From Chlamydiales bacterium (lineage in GTDB: Bacteria; Chlamydiota; Chlamydiia; Chlamydiales; JAAKFR01), in assembly GCA_020831465.1 (NCBI GenBank), contig JAFIGI010000016.1, forward strand, positions 1 through 33,179: a DNA stretch of 33,179 bases. The letters are read 5' to 3'. The notes under the pieces are model-generated. The model saw only the letters and a program-made list of their open reading frames with translations. It made no database searches and was not told where the DNA came from. This document shows positions 1 to 8,420 of the stretch, piece after piece (positions within the stretch are counted from its first letter, which is position 1; every line of letters starts with the position of its first letter). A program made the position numbers and the translations under genes.

Positions 1-45
1 GGCTTTCATCTCGTCTTTAAGTGAATTATTCTTCTTTTTGGTCAT
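1..45 (-). CDS. 5' end of an unknown gene, cut by the window edge
   Basis: An ATG on the minus strand at 45 opens a frame that stays open for 15 codons to the window edge (MTKKKNNSLKDEMKA). A GAGG motif lies a few bases upstream, which supports a real start, although the spacing is short. The visible residues are basic and uninformative, so no function can be given. It lies downstream of, and in the same direction as, the small hypothetical gene ending at 135. Confidence 0.4.
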   Translation of the reverse strand, partial: MTKKKNNSLKDEMKA

Positions 46-134
46 GGCTCCTCTATTGGTTTTGAAGTTAATGGAGAATTTCATACGCCATGACCTTTTT
101 TTGTCACCTCAGAATTTGCACACAATTTTTTACA

Positions 135-515
135 CTACCAAAAGAGGTTATCGCGCCTGCAGGTCACGAAACCATCGACTACTGTACCAAGAATTGGCCC
201 TAAACATGAGAGTTCCATAACTCCTCGTCCAGCTTGCATTTTCAAGAAGCGCTTTGTTGCATCTACGTCAAAAAGTGCTGTTGAACTCTGGTTTATATTC
301 CGCATCATGAATAAAAAAAAGACCGCAGTGATAATACGAATAAATCCGGCAAGAGGACTTAATACTATACTGCCGGCATTTAATCCATTATGTAAATAAA
401 TACAATTCCTAAAAAACTTATCTTTACCGATAGCTCCTAAATCTGGTGGAGAAAGGTATCCCCATGCGTGATTTGCATCTATAAATCTTCCTAGTGAATA
501 TGTCTGATTGGCCAT
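135..515 (-). CDS. Small hypothetical protein, probably membrane-associated
   Basis: About 126 residues from the ATG at 515; a TTG at 527 would add four. I do not recognise a family. A hydrophobic stretch follows residue 50 (SIVLSPLAGFIRIITAVFFL), and a second moderately hydrophobic segment near the C-terminus contains GRGVMELSCLGPILGTV. The pattern of one hydrophobic hairpin plus an RG-x-x-E-L segment faintly recalls small chlamydial membrane proteins, but that is an impression only. No strong ribosome-binding site precedes either start. The surrounding DNA is AT-richer than the neighbouring fatty-acid operon, and the acpP terminator separates the two units. It may be a lineage-specific gene, and expression is unproven. 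Confidence 0.5.
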   Translation of the reverse strand: MANQTYSLGRFIDANHAWGYLSPPDLGAIGKDKFFRNCIYLHNGLNAGSIVLSPLAGFIRIITAVFFLFMMRNINQSSTALFDVDATKRFLKMQAGRGVMELSCLGPILGTVVDGFVTCRRDNLFW

Positions 516-612
516 AGAAGTTACCAAATTAAATTAATAATTCAGAACTATTTTATATCAATTTGAATTAAATGCAGAAATGTAAAATTTATTATAATAT
601 TTCAAGTTTTGC

Positions 613-648
613 TAAAAAAAAGCAAGCATTCTTAGGAATACTTGCTTT
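613..648 (-). terminator. Rho-independent terminator of the fab operon
   Basis: On the minus strand a hairpin (arms 619-631 and 636-648, one mismatch, 4-base loop) is followed directly by a run of T (complement of the A run at 614-620). It lies about 20 bases after the acpP stop, where the end of the fabH-fabD-fabG-acpP transcript is expected. Confidence 0.85.
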
Positions 649-670
649 ATGGACACTAGAGATCTTTTGA

Positions 671-907
671 TTATTCGCCTTTCTTCTCGGCGATGTAGTT
701 GATGACATCCCCTACCGTTTTGAGCTTTTCAGCCTCCTCCTCGGAGATCTCAAAGCCGAAACGCTCTTCAAAGGTCATGATCAGTTCGGTCAGATCCAAG
801 CTGTCGGCATTAAGATCTTCAACAAATGACTTCTCAGGAGTCACGTCCTGCTCGTCAACGCCAAGCTGCTCGACAACAATATCGATCACTTCTTGTTCCA
901 ATGACAT
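671..907 (-). CDS. acpP: Acyl carrier protein AcpP
   Basis: A 78-residue acidic four-helix carrier that holds growing acyl chains on a phosphopantetheine arm during cytoplasmic type II fatty-acid synthesis and for lipid A acylation by LpxD (encoded at 7371). The attachment motif is DSLD with Ser36, inside the classic [10 protein letters not shown] segment. The start at 907 (MSLEQE) matches the start of chlamydial and other ACPs and has AGAGGA seven bases upstream. An in-frame ATG at 928, preceded by AAGGAG at good spacing, would add seven residues and cannot be excluded. It is last in the operon after fabG and has its own promoter in the short gap, in keeping with the high demand for ACP. Confidence 0.96.
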   Translation of the reverse strand: MSLEQEVIDIVVEQLGVDEQDVTPEKSFVEDLNADSLDLTELIMTFEERFGFEISEEEAEKLKTVGDVINYIAEKKGE

Positions 908-966
908 GGTAGTTTCCTCTTTGGTCATAAAAATGGGCTCCTTAAAAAATACGCAATAATCTTAAA

Positions 967-996
967 AGTATACTTTTTTCTGTTTCTTTTTGGCAA
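967..996 (-). promoter_or_regulatory. Predicted sigma70-type promoter of acpP
   Basis: On the minus strand TTGCCA (991-996) and TATACT (967-972) are separated by 18 bases, in the gap between the fabG stop (1002) and acpP. The -10 box matches the consensus at five of six positions and the -35 box at four. It would let acpP be transcribed separately from the upstream fab genes. Confidence 0.6.
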
Positions 997-1001
997 GCCT
1001 C

Positions 1002-1757
1002 TTAGGCCATCACCATTCCGCCGTCTACCGTCAAAACTTGCCCCGTTACGTAATCAGCCAGCGGACTGGCTAAGAAAAGAGCCGCATTTGCTATATCCTC
1101 AGGCCGCCCGAGCTTCTGCATGGGAATCTGGCTTAAAATCGCCTCTCGCTGCTTTTCATTGAGCGCTTCGGTCATGTCTGTCGCGATAAAGCCGGGAGCT
1201 ATGCAGTTTACGCAAACATTGCGCGCCCCCATCTCCTTGGCCAATGACTTGGTAAACCCAATCATACCCGATTTGGAAGCCGCATAATTCGTCTGCCCCG
1301 GATTGCCCATCAGCCCGACTACGGATGTGATATTGATAATTTTTCCTTGGCGCGCCTTCATCATAGGACGGATTACAGAGCGGCAGGTGTTATAAACAGA
1401 TTTCAAATTGGTATTGATGACCTCTTCCCAATCATCTTCTGAAAGGCGCATCAATAAGCCGTCGCGTGTAATGCCGGCATTGTTGACGAGGATGTCGACA
1501 CCTCCGAAATCGTTGCAAACTTGCTGAATCGTTGCCTCAACCTGCTTGGTATCGGCCACATCGACCTTATAAAAAGCAATCTTCTGCCCCTCAAAAGCGC
1601 GCGCTTGAAGCTCTTTCAATGCCTCAGCTCCCCGTGACTCGCTTGTTCCGAATACCGCGACAGAAGCCCCCTGCTCGATAAAAGCGGCGGCGATTCCTTT
1701 TCCGATTCCGCGGGTACCCCCCGTTACAATCGCTCTCTTCTCGGCAAGCAACTTCAT
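1002..1757 (-). CDS. fabG: 3-oxoacyl-[acyl-carrier-protein] reductase FabG
   Basis: A 251-residue short-chain dehydrogenase that reduces beta-ketoacyl-ACP to beta-hydroxyacyl-ACP with NADPH in the fatty-acid elongation cycle. The Rossmann motif TGGTRGIG lies at residues 12-19, NNAG at 92-95, and the catalytic Ser145, Tyr158 and Lys162 are present (the last two in the YAASK motif). The length is normal for FabG. Its ATG overlaps the fabD stop codon in an ATGA arrangement, so the two genes are translationally coupled. It lies between fabD and acpP, which distinguishes it from other short-chain dehydrogenases. Confidence 0.97.
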   Translation of the reverse strand: MKLLAEKRAIVTGGTRGIGKGIAAAFIEQGASVAVFGTSESRGAEALKELQARAFEGQKIAFYKVDVADTKQVEATIQQVCNDFGGVDILVNNAGITRDGLLMRLSEDDWEEVINTNLKSVYNTCRSVIRPMMKARQGKIINITSVVGLMGNPGQTNYAASKSGMIGFTKSLAKEMGARNVCVNCIAPGFIATDMTEALNEKQREAILSQIPMQKLGRPEDIANAALFLASPLADYVTGQVLTVDGGMVMA

Positions 1758-2689
1758 GCCAAAACTCCTGCTAATTTTTCTAAATCTTCGACTTTATTGA
1801 GGGCGATGGTCGGCGCCGGGACTCCGATCTGTTTGTTCATACCGGAAAGTGTACGGCCGCATCCGATCTCGATAAAACACTCGACGTGAGGCATCATGGC
1901 GCGGATCCCTTGTTCCCACCGAACGGGAGATGTAACTTGCCGGATTAGATAGTCGCGCATTTGAGCCGGGTCCGATACATAGCCCCCGGGGACGTTCATC
2001 ACCAGCCCGACCGTACTCTCCAAGATGGCTGTCTCGCGGATCTTTTCACCTAACTTTTCCTCAGCGATACGCATTAACCCGCTATGGAAGGCACCATGGA
2101 CATTGAGCGGAATCACCCTCTTGGCGCCGCGCGCCTTGGCCGCCTCTATCCCGGCTTCAATACCTTTGCGCGTCCCGGAAATGACCGTCTGGCCTGGGCA
2201 GTTGAAATTGGCCGCCCAAAGATCGGAGGGCAGGTCCAACTCACGCACCATCTCTTCGATCTCATCGGCTGAAAGGCCGAAAACGGCAGCCATTGTCCCG
2301 TCGGTCGCGGTGCAAGCCGCATTCATCGCTTCCCCACGGAACTGCACAAGCGGCAGGCAATCCTCGAAAGGGATCCGTCCGCTCGCCGTAAAGGCAGTAT
2401 ACTCACCCAGACTTAAACCGGCGCAAGCGGATGGCTTCAACTCAGGAAACTCCTTTTGAAGCACACGCAAAAGAGCCATGCTCATGAGATAGATCCCCGT
2501 TTGGCTGTTGCGCGTTTCCGTTAGAAGCTCCCCAGGCCCCTCGAAAACAATCTTCGAAAGAAAACGTCCGAGCAGCTCGTCGCCCTGCTGGAAGAGTTCG
2601 CGCGCTTCGACATAATTCTCATAAAAATCTTTGCCCATACCAACGGATTGGGCTCCCTGTCCGGGAAAAAGAAAGGCTATCTTCTTCAT
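1754..2689 (-). CDS. fabD: Malonyl-CoA:ACP transacylase FabD
   Basis: A 311-residue transferase that moves malonyl groups from CoA to ACP, supplying the extender unit for FabH and the elongating synthases. It opens with the family signature FLFPGQGAQ (residues 6-14). The active-site Ser93 is in GLSLGE, Arg118 lies in the conserved QFRGEAM segment, and the catalytic His202 is in GAFHSGLM. I chose the ATG at 2689 because its ATGA overlaps the fabH stop and the protein then begins at the conserved MKKIAFLFPG. A start nine codons earlier would extend into fabH without homology. It is the second gene of the fabH-fabD-fabG-acpP operon. Confidence 0.97.
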   Translation of the reverse strand: MKKIAFLFPGQGAQSVGMGKDFYENYVEARELFQQGDELLGRFLSKIVFEGPGELLTETRNSQTGIYLMSMALLRVLQKEFPELKPSACAGLSLGEYTAFTASGRIPFEDCLPLVQFRGEAMNAACTATDGTMAAVFGLSADEIEEMVRELDLPSDLWAANFNCPGQTVISGTRKGIEAGIEAAKARGAKRVIPLNVHGAFHSGLMRIAEEKLGEKIRETAILESTVGLVMNVPGGYVSDPAQMRDYLIRQVTSPVRWEQGIRAMMPHVECFIEIGCGRTLSGMNKQIGVPAPTIALNKVEDLEKLAGVLA

Positions 2690-3705
2690 AATTTCGTTAG
2701 GATTGTCGCTCCCCATGTGAAACCGGCTCCAAAAGCCACAAGGAGCATGTTTTCTCCGGTTTTAATCTCTTTTTCGCGAATCAGCTCATCCAGAGCGATC
2801 GCAACGGCAGATGCGGAAGTGTTCCCGTATTTATGCACCGTTTTGAAGACCTTTGTATCGGCGATCCCAAACCGTTTCGCGATTGCGTCGATAATCCTCT
2901 CGTTCGCCTGATGGGGAACGAGCCAGTCAATCTGATCATCGGACATACTTGCTTTTTGCAGACACTCTTTCGCCGCATTTTCCATCCGACGCACAGCATG
3001 CTTAAATACCTCTTTCCCTTCCATTGCGATGTAGTGTTGATTTGCCGAGACGGTCTCTATTGAAGCCGGCCGGCGGCAACCGCCAGCCGGAAGGATCAAG
3101 AGCTCTGCCACTTCGCCATCCGCACCTAAACAGGCTTCGCGAATAGCAAACCCTTCTCCCGAATCGCAGATCACTGAAGCGGAAGCTCCGTCCCCAAACA
3201 AAACGCAGGTATTCCGGTCGTCGTAATTGACGAAAGAGGAGAGCTTTTCGGAAGCGATCAAAAGGATGTTCTTGTAGACTCCCGACTCGACAAACCCCTT
3301 AGCCATCGCCAATCCATAGAGATAGCCGGTGCAGGCGGCCTGAAAATCGAGAGCAGCCGCTTGAGGAGCCTTTAGGGCTCTCTGAATTAAAGCTGCCGTG
3401 CTCGGAAACATATAGTCGGGCGAAATCGTTGCAACTAAAATCAAATCGATTTCCTCAGGGGTTTTGCCCGCAGCTTCTAACGCTGCGTGCGCCGCCGCGA
3501 CCCCCATATCGGAGGTAAATTCGTCGCTCCGAGCGATCCGTCGCTCCTTCATTCCCGTCCGAGTGTAGATCCACTCATCAGATGTCTCAACCAATCTCTC
3601 TAAATCAGCATTAGTTAGAACACGTTCGGGAAGATAGGAACCTGTTCCGATAATCCGAGCTTCTCGTCTCACGGGAATCCTTGTAAAATCATAAGAAGCA
3701 AACAT
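2686..3705 (-). CDS. fabH: 3-oxoacyl-ACP synthase III FabH
   Basis: A 339-residue ketoacyl synthase that starts fatty-acid synthesis by condensing acetyl-CoA with malonyl-ACP. The catalytic triad is visible: Cys125 in QAACTGYLYG, His265 in VPHQANERI and Asn295 in KYGNTSASA. Homology begins at ARIIGTGSYLPE (from residue 16). I chose the ATG at 3705, which has an AGAGAG motif 10 bases upstream. The longer frame from 3753 would need a TTG start lying only two bases from the divergent recR ATG, with no ribosome-binding site. A GTG just before the conserved block is another possibility. It is the first gene of the fab operon. Its promoter must lie in the short region shared with recR. Confidence 0.95.
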   Translation of the reverse strand: MFASYDFTRIPVRREARIIGTGSYLPERVLTNADLERLVETSDEWIYTRTGMKERRIARSDEFTSDMGVAAAHAALEAAGKTPEEIDLILVATISPDYMFPSTAALIQRALKAPQAAALDFQAACTGYLYGLAMAKGFVESGVYKNILLIASEKLSSFVNYDDRNTCVLFGDGASASVICDSGEGFAIREACLGADGEVAELLILPAGGCRRPASIETVSANQHYIAMEGKEVFKHAVRRMENAAKECLQKASMSDDQIDWLVPHQANERIIDAIAKRFGIADTKVFKTVHKYGNTSASAVAIALDELIREKEIKTGENMLLVAFGAGFTWGATILTKL

Positions 3706-3755
3706 TTTAGCAAATCTCTCTTTAAAATAAAACTGGTAAGAAGCAAAATCCAACT

Positions 3756-4349
3756 ATGCGCTACCCCGAACACCTATTGAAACTTATCTCCGTTTTAAAA
3801 AAATTTCCCGGAGTCGGGACTAAAACGGCGGAAAGATTTGCTTTTCACCTCCTCGATTGGCCTGAGGAAAAACTTTCCGAAATGGCTTTAATCGTTAAAG
3901 ATATAAAGAAAAATTTGAAAAACTGTCCTGAATGCGGTGCGTTGGTTGAAAAAGAGTGTCTAATCTGTACCGACAAGAGGCGGAACCGGGAGATCCTGTG
4001 CGTTACGGCTTCGGCAAAAGATATTTTTCTTATCGAGGAGACGCGGGAATACCGTGGACTTTATCATGTCCTTGGCGCTCTCTTCTCGCCAATAGATGGC
4101 CATGCTCCCCCTCCGGGGTCGATCGAAAAACTCAAAGCGCGCATCGAGGCCCACGCCGTCAAAGAGATCATCATTGCACTCGACTCAACTTTGGAAGGAG
4201 ACACAACTGCCCTCTATTTAAAAAGGGAGCTCGTCCCCCTTTCCGTTTCGGTCTCCCGCCTCGCGCTAGGGCTACCGATGGGAAGCTCTCTCGATTTCAT
4301 TGACGGGGGAACATTGGCCCGCGCTCTTGCCGGAAGACATACATATTGA
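3756..4349 (+). CDS. recR: Recombination mediator protein RecR
   Basis: A 197-residue protein that works with RecO (and RecF where present) to load RecA at gaps in DNA. The N-terminal helix-hairpin-helix region holds FPGVGTKTAERFAFHLL. A four-cysteine zinc finger follows (CPEC and CLIC, about residues 54-70), then a Toprim domain starting near ILCVTASAKDIF. The conserved C-terminal segment SRLALGLPMGSSLDFIDGGT is also present. The length matches the family. It is divergent from fabH and sits upstream of bamA in the same direction, the arrangement I remember for Chlamydia. Confidence 0.96.
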   Translation: MRYPEHLLKLISVLKKFPGVGTKTAERFAFHLLDWPEEKLSEMALIVKDIKKNLKNCPECGALVEKECLICTDKRRNREILCVTASAKDIFLIEETREYRGLYHVLGALFSPIDGHAPPPGSIEKLKARIEAHAVKEIIIALDSTLEGDTTALYLKRELVPLSVSVSRLALGLPMGSSLDFIDGGTLARALAGRHTY

Positions 4350-4415
4350 CTTGATTAAATTAACGGCCTTCTCTTACGATTTCATTCTTTTACCTGTGAT
4401 GCCCTAGTGAACTAT

Positions 4416-6770
4416 ATGAAGTATTGGATTTTGACATTTTTTCTACTCGCCTTCTCGTTTGCCGCTTTCGGCCAACAGTATGAAGCGATGCGGATCGCTA
4501 AGATCGATATCGTTCCCGAAAACCTTCCGCTCGAGACGGCATTTGATCCGAGCACTGTACGCGCCCGGATGCAGTCGAAGGTCGGAAGTTATTTCTCCCA
4601 ATCCGAATTCGATAGCGATTTGAAAATGCTTGCAGAAGAATATGACCAGGTACTCCCGACGCTCGAGGTAATCAACAACGAAATCTTCATCAAGCTCAAT
4701 ATCTGGTTCAAACCGACGATCCGCGAGATTATCTTTAGCGGAAATGAGCGTATCAAATCTAAAAAACTGCTCAAAACCCTTGAGCTAGATGAAGGCGCGG
4801 TTTTCGAACGCGGCGAGTTCATCAACGCCTTCAACAAACTCCGCCTTCTCTATGTGAAGAAAGGCTACTTTGAAGCCGAACTCGACTATGAGATCATCCC
4901 TACCGAAGACGGCAGAGACATCGATATCCAAATCAACATATGTGAAGGAAGGGCGGGTAAAATCCATGAGATTCGCTTCTGTGGGCTCACTGAAGAGGAA
5001 GAAACGGCCGTATTGGAGGAAATTCTATCAAAACCCTATAACATCCTTCTTAGCTGGTATACCGGAAGAGGTACCTACCATCCCGAAATGATCGAGCACG
5101 ACCGGCTTCAAATTATCAACTACTTCCAAAATCTGGGTTATGCCGATGCGATGGTTGAAATCTGCATCGAGGAAGCGGAGAGGCCCGACCGAATTGATGT
5201 CGTCATTTCCGTCGATAAAGGAGTCTTCTACCGGATTGGCAATATCGTTATGGCCGGTAATACGCTCTTTCCTAGCCAGCAGATCTACGATCTTTTCACT
5301 TTCGGTATGGGAAGCCCTTATTCTCCTGAGAAAATCCGCTCGACAATTCGTGCCATTCACGATTTATACGGATCTTATGGGCATATCGACACGAATATTG
5401 ACGTACAGCTTGCGATCCATGAAGATTGCCCGGTCTATGACGTCTCGATCCTGATCGAAGAGGGTCCCCAATATTACGTCGGCTTGATCAGAGTCTTCGG
5501 AAACCGCAGCACCCAGACAAGAGTGATTCTGCATGAAAGCCTTCTCTGCCCCGGGGAGATCTTTGACAACAGAAAGCTTGAAAAAACGGAAATCCGCCTG
5601 GGAAATACCGGTTTCTTTAGCTGCGTGAACGTCTACGCTGTCCGCTCTCAAATCGAAGATCCCTGCGGTGAGCGGCTGTATCGCGACGTTTATATAGAGG
5701 TAGAGGAGACCGACACCGGCAATCTTGGGCTTTTTGCCGGATTCAGCTCCCTTGACCGGATTTTTGGAGGGGTAGAAATCACCGAACGCAACTTCAATAT
5801 CGCCGGATTGGGAGAATTGTTTTCAAGAGGTCCGGGAGCCCTACGGGGAGGGGGCGAATATGCTCACGCTAAGATCAACATCGGAGACCGGCAAACAACT
5901 TATCTACTCTCGTGGACCAAACCTTATTTTCTCGATACACCCTGGATATTCGGAGTCGATCTGGAAAAGAGCAATAACCGCGCCCTCTCGCGCGCTTATG
6001 AAATCAAGACATACGGAGGGACCGTCCATGGAACCTATATCCTCAACCCCTTCCTAAAATACGATATCTATTACCGGGCACGCCATACAAGCATGAGAGT
6101 AAGCGATAATGACAACCTCCTCCTACGCGAAGAGGGAAACCAGACCGGCTTTATTTCTGCGATTGGAAATGCCCTAGTCTACGATTCAACAGATCATCCC
6201 CGTCGCGCCTCCTGCGGATTTCGTTCTCGCCTCGGCTATGAGCTTGCCGGAATCGGGGGGAACTACCAGTTTATGAAGTTCTCCTACTTTAACACCTACT
6301 ACTACCCTTTCAGCGCGCGCGGTACGCTCAAGATGCGCGGCGATCTGCAGTTTATCAAAACCTATGGGAAAACCTCTCCGACCGACCTTCCGTTGAGCGA
6401 ACGTCTCTTTTTAGGGGGCGAAACGACGGTCCGCGGCTACCGACCCTTTATCATCGGTCCGAAATTCGGGAACAACGAACCGCGGGGAGGCGTCTCCTCA
6501 CTTCTCCTCTCGGAAGAATATCAGCATAACCTTCTTGCAGCTCCTTGCCTCGACGCTTTTGCCTTTGTTGATGCAGGTTATGTCTCGATGAGCGAATTCA
6601 CGTTGGGTCGCTGGTCGGCGAGCGTGGGATTCGGAATACGGATTGAAGTGATGCGCAATATGCCCCTGATGTTCGGTCTTGGTTGGCCAATCCATCCGAT
6701 CGATAAAGTCAATGGGCAGGATGTAAACGTCGCCCAGCGCTTCTTCTTTGCAATTGGCGGCAGTTTCTAA
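4416..6770 (+). CDS. bamA: Outer membrane protein assembly factor BamA (Omp85)
   Basis: A 784-residue Omp85 protein that inserts beta-barrel proteins into the outer membrane. From the ATG at 4416 the N-terminus is a Sec signal peptide (KYWILTFFLLAFSFAAFG, cleavage near residue 19). Several POTRA repeats fill roughly residues 25-420, with recurrent I-x-F-x-GN motifs such as IIFSGNERIKSKKLLKTL and VMAGNTLFPSQQIYDLF. The C-terminal part is a 16-strand-type barrel. The loop-6 motif appears in GGETTVRGYRPF, and the last residue is phenylalanine as in OMPs. A GTG at 4407 gives three more residues and neither start has a strong Shine-Dalgarno. It is followed by skp and lpxD, the common bamA-skp-lpxD order. 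Confidence 0.96.
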   Translation: MKYWILTFFLLAFSFAAFGQQYEAMRIAKIDIVPENLPLETAFDPSTVRARMQSKVGSYFSQSEFDSDLKMLAEEYDQVLPTLEVINNEIFIKLNIWFKPTIREIIFSGNERIKSKKLLKTLELDEGAVFERGEFINAFNKLRLLYVKKGYFEAELDYEIIPTEDGRDIDIQINICEGRAGKIHEIRFCGLTEEEETAVLEEILSKPYNILLSWYTGRGTYHPEMIEHDRLQIINYFQNLGYADAMVEICIEEAERPDRIDVVISVDKGVFYRIGNIVMAGNTLFPSQQIYDLFTFGMGSPYSPEKIRSTIRAIHDLYGSYGHIDTNIDVQLAIHEDCPVYDVSILIEEGPQYYVGLIRVFGNRSTQTRVILHESLLCPGEIFDNRKLEKTEIRLGNTGFFSCVNVYAVRSQIEDPCGERLYRDVYIEVEETDTGNLGLFAGFSSLDRIFGGVEITERNFNIAGLGELFSRGPGALRGGGEYAHAKINIGDRQTTYLLSWTKPYFLDTPWIFGVDLEKSNNRALSRAYEIKTYGGTVHGTYILNPFLKYDIYYRARHTSMRVSDNDNLLLREEGNQTGFISAIGNALVYDSTDHPRRASCGFRSRLGYELAGIGGNYQFMKFSYFNTYYYPFSARGTLKMRGDLQFIKTYGKTSPTDLPLSERLFLGGETTVRGYRPFIIGPKFGNNEPRGGVSSLLLSEEYQHNLLAAPCLDAFAFVDAGYVSMSEFTLGRWSASVGFGIRIEVMRNMPLMFGLGWPIHPIDKVNGQDVNVAQRFFFAIGGSF

Positions 6771-6804
6771 GGATGAGAATTCAACACTCTTTTAAGGAGG
6801 AGAT

Positions 6805-7362
6805 ATGAAAAAAATCGGAACAATCGTTACAGCTTTTGCTCTAGTCTTTTGCGTTGGCAAACTGACGGCAGAAGAGCTAACCGCCGGCTTTGTGAACTTT
6901 AAGACCTGCGTCGAAAAGTCAAAGCATGGGCAGCAGGAGCGCAACGCGTTCGAAGCGATGAAAAAACAAATGACCGAAGTTCTTGAAAAAACAGACAAGG
7001 AGCTCGAGCAGATCGCCAAAAAACTCGAAGATCAAGATTACATGGATGGCCTCTCGCCTGCTGCTGAAGCTGAGCTGAAGCAAAAATTTCAGGGCTTAAG
7101 CCAAGATTTTGCCCGTTATCAAAACCAATATTACCAATTGCTTAACCAAGCAAACTACAAAATGCTGCAAACGATGCATGACGAAGTGAGTCTTGCCGCA
7201 GAGCAAATACGCGAAAGAAAGAAGCTCTCTTTAATCCTCAATGAGGACTCGACCTTTGCATTTGCCCCTTCACTCGATTTCACGGATGAAGTGATCAAAG
7301 AGATGGACAAGCAATTTGAAATCGAAAACAGCAGCGGCTCCGTCGCAAAAACTGAGAGATAA
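6805..7362 (+). CDS. skp: OmpH/Skp-like periplasmic chaperone
   Basis: A 185-residue secreted helical protein of the OmpH/Skp family, which hold unfolded outer-membrane proteins in the periplasm and pass them to BamA. The signal peptide is MKKIGTIVTAFALVFC with likely cleavage after LTA near residue 22. The mature part starts with AGFVNFKTCVEKSKHG, equivalent to the conserved first strand of Skp. Residues 40-145 are a charged coiled coil forming the tentacle hairpin. AAGGAGG is well placed before the ATG. The C-terminus after residue 150 is longer than in Escherichia coli Skp. It sits between bamA and lpxD. I base the name on position, signal peptide and coiled coil, as sequence identity in this family is low. 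Confidence 0.9.
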   Translation: MKKIGTIVTAFALVFCVGKLTAEELTAGFVNFKTCVEKSKHGQQERNAFEAMKKQMTEVLEKTDKELEQIAKKLEDQDYMDGLSPAAEAELKQKFQGLSQDFARYQNQYYQLLNQANYKMLQTMHDEVSLAAEQIRERKKLSLILNEDSTFAFAPSLDFTDEVIKEMDKQFEIENSSGSVAKTER

Positions 7363-7370
7363 GAGGAAAT

Positions 7371-8420
7371 ATGGGCGCATATACACTGAAAGAGCTTGCT
7401 AAACTCACCGAATCTAAACTCGTGGGCGACCCCGCGCATCGTATTACGGGAGTCGATGATTTGGAAACAGCCTCTTCTAGTGATGCCGCCTTCCTTGAAA
7501 ACCCCCGCTACGAGAAGCAGATGCGCGCTTCTCAAGCAGGGGTGATCGTTACCTCCCCCTCCTTTCGCCCTGAACCGGGCAAAAGGTATCTTCTCAATGA
7601 AAATCCCTCACTCGCCTTTCAGAACATCATTGAATTATTTATACAGACCCCCTCTTCCGGTTTTACCGGTATCCACCCGACAGCCGTTATCCATGAAGAA
7701 GCTGAGTTGGGAGAAAAAGTCACGGTCGGCCCTCACGCGGTAATTGACCGCGGGGCTAAAATTGGAGAGGGAACTCGGATCGGCCCAAATGTTTCAATTG
7801 GAGCTGAAGTGACGGTTGGAGCGGAATGCTTATTCCATCCAAGCTCCGTTGTGCGAGAAGGTTGTGAAATCGGCAACCGGGTCATCCTTCAGCCCGGTGC
7901 AGTTGTCGGCTCCTGTGGATTCGGATTCTTTACCGATAAAGAAGGCAACAATCATAAGTTAAAACAACTCGGGAAAGTGATTCTCGAAGATGACGTTGAA
8001 ATTGGGGCGAACACGACAATAGACCGCGCACGATTTAAAACAACCCGCATCGGCCGGGGAACTAAAATCGACAATCTCGTCCAGATCGCGCATCAGGTCG
8101 AAATAGGTCCTAACAACCTCATGGCTTCCCAAGTAGGGATAGCCGGTTCGACGAAAACCGGCCGCAATGTTGTGATGGGAGGACAGGTTGGCGTGGCAGG
8201 TCACATCTCGATCGCCGACGGAGCGATCTTTGCTGCAGTAGCTAAAATCAGCAAATCAATTGATAAGGGAGGAATTTACAGCGGAATTCCGGCAATCCCA
8301 ATCAAAGAGTGCAACCTCCACTATGTACAGTTGAAAAGCGTCGGTAAGCTCATTCAGCGCGTCAAAGAGTTGGAAGCCGCCTTTAAGAAACTCCACGAAA
8401 CGAGATTATTTAAAGAATAA
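7371..8420 (+). CDS. lpxD: UDP-3-O-(3-hydroxyacyl)glucosamine N-acyltransferase LpxD
   Basis: A 349-residue enzyme that transfers a hydroxyacyl chain from ACP to the amino group of UDP-3-O-acylglucosamine, the third step of lipid A synthesis. The N-terminal uridine-binding domain (residues 1-100) starts with YTLKELAKLTESKLVG. It is followed by a left-handed beta helix of hexapeptide repeats (about 103-300, for example IGEGTRIGPNVSIGAEV). The likely catalytic base is His241 in VQIAHQVEIGPNN. The C-terminal helical tail is typical of the family. It starts eight bases after skp with GAGG upstream. The last 15 bases overlap the convergent gene on the other strand. Confidence 0.97.
   Translation: MGAYTLKELAKLTESKLVGDPAHRITGVDDLETASSSDAAFLENPRYEKQMRASQAGVIVTSPSFRPEPGKRYLLNENPSLAFQNIIELFIQTPSSGFTGIHPTAVIHEEAELGEKVTVGPHAVIDRGAKIGEGTRIGPNVSIGAEVTVGAECLFHPSSVVREGCEIGNRVILQPGAVVGSCGFGFFTDKEGNNHKLKQLGKVILEDDVEIGANTTIDRARFKTTRIGRGTKIDNLVQIAHQVEIGPNNLMASQVGIAGSTKTGRNVVMGGQVGVAGHISIADGAIFAAVAKISKSIDKGGIYSGIPAIPIKECNLHYVQLKSVGKLIQRVKELEAAFKKLHETRLFKE

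Noticed and set aside
41..102. 8-base inverted repeat GTCATGGC / GCCATGAC followed by a T run, like a plus-strand terminator
   Set aside because: The arms are 38 bases apart, no plus-strand gene precedes it, and the left arm contains the start codon of a minus-strand gene.
2025..2459. 144-codon plus-strand frame inside fabD
   Set aside because: Antisense to the fabD core; composition mirrors the complementary coding strand.
3706..3753. 16-codon extension of fabH from a TTG
   Set aside because: No ribosome-binding site, no homology to FabH N-termini and only two bases from the divergent recR start; the ATG at 3705 is better.
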